Assembly: GCA_002385545.1 (NCBI GenBank)
Contig: DGDR01000062.1
Span: 16,674 to 31,239, forward strand
Direction: 5' to 3'
Length of the DNA stretch: 14,566 nt
From: Clostridium sp. UBA3947
GTDB lineage: Bacteria > Bacillota > Clostridia > Clostridiales > Clostridiaceae
The position numbers and the translations under genes were made by a program. Below are positions 12,980-14,566 of this stretch, piece by piece (within the stretch, counting starts at the first letter, position 1; every line of letters starts with the position of its first letter). The notes under the pieces were generated by a model. It was not told where the DNA came from. It saw only the letters and a program-made list of their open reading frames with translations, and searched no databases.

Positions 12980-14566
12980 TCAAAAGGTGTATCCAAATCC
13001 AAGTATAGTGAAGAATTTGTCTTGATCGGCTTCAGCCATTTTAATCTCTACTGTGTGTTCCTTACATTCGGTATCCTTGTATAATATTACTGCATTACAA
13101 TGGGTCCAGTTGTTAATATGGGGGTCCTCCGTTCTAACATATTGGCCATCAATTATAATATCAGCCTTACCAAAGTTACTCTTATCTGAATCCTTATAGA
13201 CTAAAATCAGGCTTTTACTTTTTATCTTTATAGTAAAGCTCTTATTTCCCGTACCTGGTATGTGCATCCAATTATATGGGAACTGTGCTGTCCCTGTCAC
13301 ATCTGTGTCCATTTCAACCTTTTGAAGGTCTGTGTCTGTTCCTGTAAAGCTTCCTTCATCAATCTGGGCTAAATGAGTCGTATCCCTTCTGTCGAGCAGC
13401 TTTATGTCCCTAAAATCATTACCTATAATTGGACTTTTATTTATAATAATGTCCTCTTTAGATATATCTGCTTCATCAGTTACCTTAAAAAGATAGGCTA
13501 GGCAATCTGCCATAATTGTGTGCCCTTCGTTGGTTGGATGGTATATATCATAAAAGAATTGTCTTTTTGTAATAACATTACCCATGTCCTTTGTGAGCTT
13601 GAATTGATCCACGACAGCATCCTTTACACTTACCATAGGTAAATCATAATGGTAGCCTACTGGTGCTAGCCTATCCTGGAGGTTCCAGTCGTTTACAAAC
13701 ACACTAAACAATAAGATAAGGGCAGGTTTGTTTTCTGCTGCTAGGATCTTCAGGCACAAACTTTCATATGATATACCCTTAGTCTCATCCCCTTCGTCAT
13801 TTACTGCAAACTCTACTATTACAATATCAGGCTCAACCCTGCCATATCTTAATATATCTCTCTCATAACGAATCATCCCAAGCTGTGAAGGGGTACCTCC
13901 AACACCTGCTTTTATAAAATGTATATTATCCTTTTGACCACTAGCAAACATGTCTTTAAATATATTGTATGACTTGTAGGCATAGCATTCTTTGTTTATT
14001 GGCTTTGCTGATGCACCTTGGGTTATTGAACCTCCTATATAGGCTATTGTTACATCCTCCCCCCTTTTAGCCTTTTCAATAGCCTTCTTTAGCCTATAGT
14101 TATTCCCCTTACTAAGCAGGGACTTGGCAATCATTTCCTTGTAGGCAGGGCTTTTAAAGTTAACAGGCTCTTCTTTGCTTGCCTCCTTGACCTCAAATCC
14201 ATCGTTTAGATAATACCTAATTGTGGCTTCTGCCACCTCGCCGGGTCTGTCTAACTCAAAAGCATACTTGCCTGGTACATCGTCATAAGGAGAGAAATCA
14301 TAATCATCAAGCTTTAGTATTATCTCCCTTCCATTCTTTGGACACTCCAATTCAATTTTTGTACCGGTATTATATATATCCTCCTTGCCCCAGTTTTGTA
14401 GGATGAAGCATGCTGTACCCTCTGGGTCCTCAGTTGATTTTAATGATACTCCTATACTATGTACAAGGGTTCTAAAACCCTGGCAGGATTCAAGATACTT
14501 TAATATACTTTCGTCCGTGATACCACCTACAAGCCTAGCCTTGGTCTTGTGCTGTTCACCTACTAG
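12980..14566 (-). CDS. Multidomain SGNH/GDSL esterase (5' end outside window)
   Basis: The frame is open from the right window edge to the stop at 12980, giving 528 visible residues. The TTG at 14350 is not taken as the start: 72 more in-frame codons precede it without a stop, and they contain protein-like sequence (for example ACFILQNWGKEDIYNTG) but no ATG. An N-terminal beta-rich domain (visible residues about 1-130) precedes a catalytic SGNH domain with AYIGGSITQG (S180), VGGTPS, VEFAVND (Asn of block III) and DIYHPTNEGH (Asp and His). A C-terminal beta-sandwich-like domain ends in FTILGFGYTF. This layout resembles carbohydrate deacetylases of the COG2755 and CE2/CE3-like groups, so removal of acyl groups from a polysaccharide is likely, but the substrate is unknown. 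No signal peptide can be judged because the start is missing. It converges on the phospholipase-like gene. Confidence 0.85.
   Translation of the reverse strand, partial: LVGEQHKTKARLVGGITDESILKYLESCQGFRTLVHSIGVSLKSTEDPEGTACFILQNWGKEDIYNTGTKIELECPKNGREIILKLDDYDFSPYDDVPGKYAFELDRPGEVAEATIRYYLNDGFEVKEASKEEPVNFKSPAYKEMIAKSLLSKGNNYRLKKAIEKAKRGEDVTIAYIGGSITQGASAKPINKECYAYKSYNIFKDMFASGQKDNIHFIKAGVGGTPSQLGMIRYERDILRYGRVEPDIVIVEFAVNDEGDETKGISYESLCLKILAAENKPALILLFSVFVNDWNLQDRLAPVGYHYDLPMVSVKDAVVDQFKLTKDMGNVITKRQFFYDIYHPTNEGHTIMADCLAYLFKVTDEADISKEDIIINKSPIIGNDFRDIKLLDRRDTTHLAQIDEGSFTGTDTDLQKVEMDTDVTGTAQFPYNWMHIPGTGNKSFTIKIKSKSLILVYKDSDKSNFGKADIIIDGQYVRTEDPHINNWTHCNAVILYKDTECKEHTVEIKMAEADQDKFFTILGFGYTF

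Noticed and set aside
14348..14350. TTG as start of the large SGNH esterase
   Set aside because: The frame stays open to the window edge with protein-like sequence upstream, so the true start is outside the window.
1..14566. CRISPR arrays, tRNA or rRNA genes, transposases and attachment sites
   Set aside because: No regularly spaced repeats, cloverleaf-like segments, transposase motifs or long terminal repeats were seen in reading the window.

Overview
The window looks like a chromosomal segment of a low-GC, Gram-positive, clostridia-like bacterium. The evidence is AT-rich intergenic DNA, strong GGAGG-type ribosome binding sites, frequent ATA/AGA/AGG codons, a lipobox lipoprotein, UppP and a Dlt-type surface acylation gene set. 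No RNA gene, insertion sequence or CRISPR array was seen. Both ends are cut inside genes.

Layout. (a) 1-2252, minus strand: two adjacent RimK-type ATP-grasp ligases (2252-1359 and 1356-508), then a membrane-anchored metallophosphoesterase that runs off the left edge. (b) 2253-2736: a 484-bp divergent intergenic region with promoter candidates for both sides and several palindromes. (c) 2737-4575, plus strand: a GTP-type PEP carboxykinase, ended by a strong hairpin at 4619-4658. (d) 11072-4702, minus strand: a compact six-gene operon of Ig-like/transglutaminase membrane protein, DltA-like adenylating enzyme, carrier protein, MBOAT acyltransferase, DltD-like SGNH protein and lipoprotein. (e) 11979-11155, minus strand: undecaprenyl-diphosphatase. 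(f) 12197-12937, plus strand: a zinc-dependent phospholipase C-like protein without a signal peptide. (g) 14566-12980, minus strand: a multidomain SGNH/GDSL esterase whose frame stays open to the right edge, so its start lies outside.

How the genes work together. Region (d) has all the parts of a teichoic-acid D-alanylation (Dlt) pathway in the order A, C, B, D, but differs from it in detail. The adenylating enzyme has Val where DltA has its substrate-pocket Cys. The SGNH protein has Cys (GDCE) where Ser is expected. The MBOAT protein ends in a hydrophobic helix plus FIYNQF, which resembles the C-terminus of the separate small protein DltX, as if B and X were fused. I infer a machine that activates an amino or other acid in the cytosol, loads it on the carrier, passes it through the membrane via the MBOAT protein and attaches it to an unknown envelope polymer. 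The transglutaminase-like protein and the lipoprotein are probably accessory surface factors. The operon has a good promoter candidate overlapped by a perfect 10-bp inverted repeat, so it may be controlled by a dedicated repressor. The neighbouring uppP fits an envelope theme but probably has its own promoter.

Family assignments come from motifs read by eye. Promoters and operators are sequence matches only.
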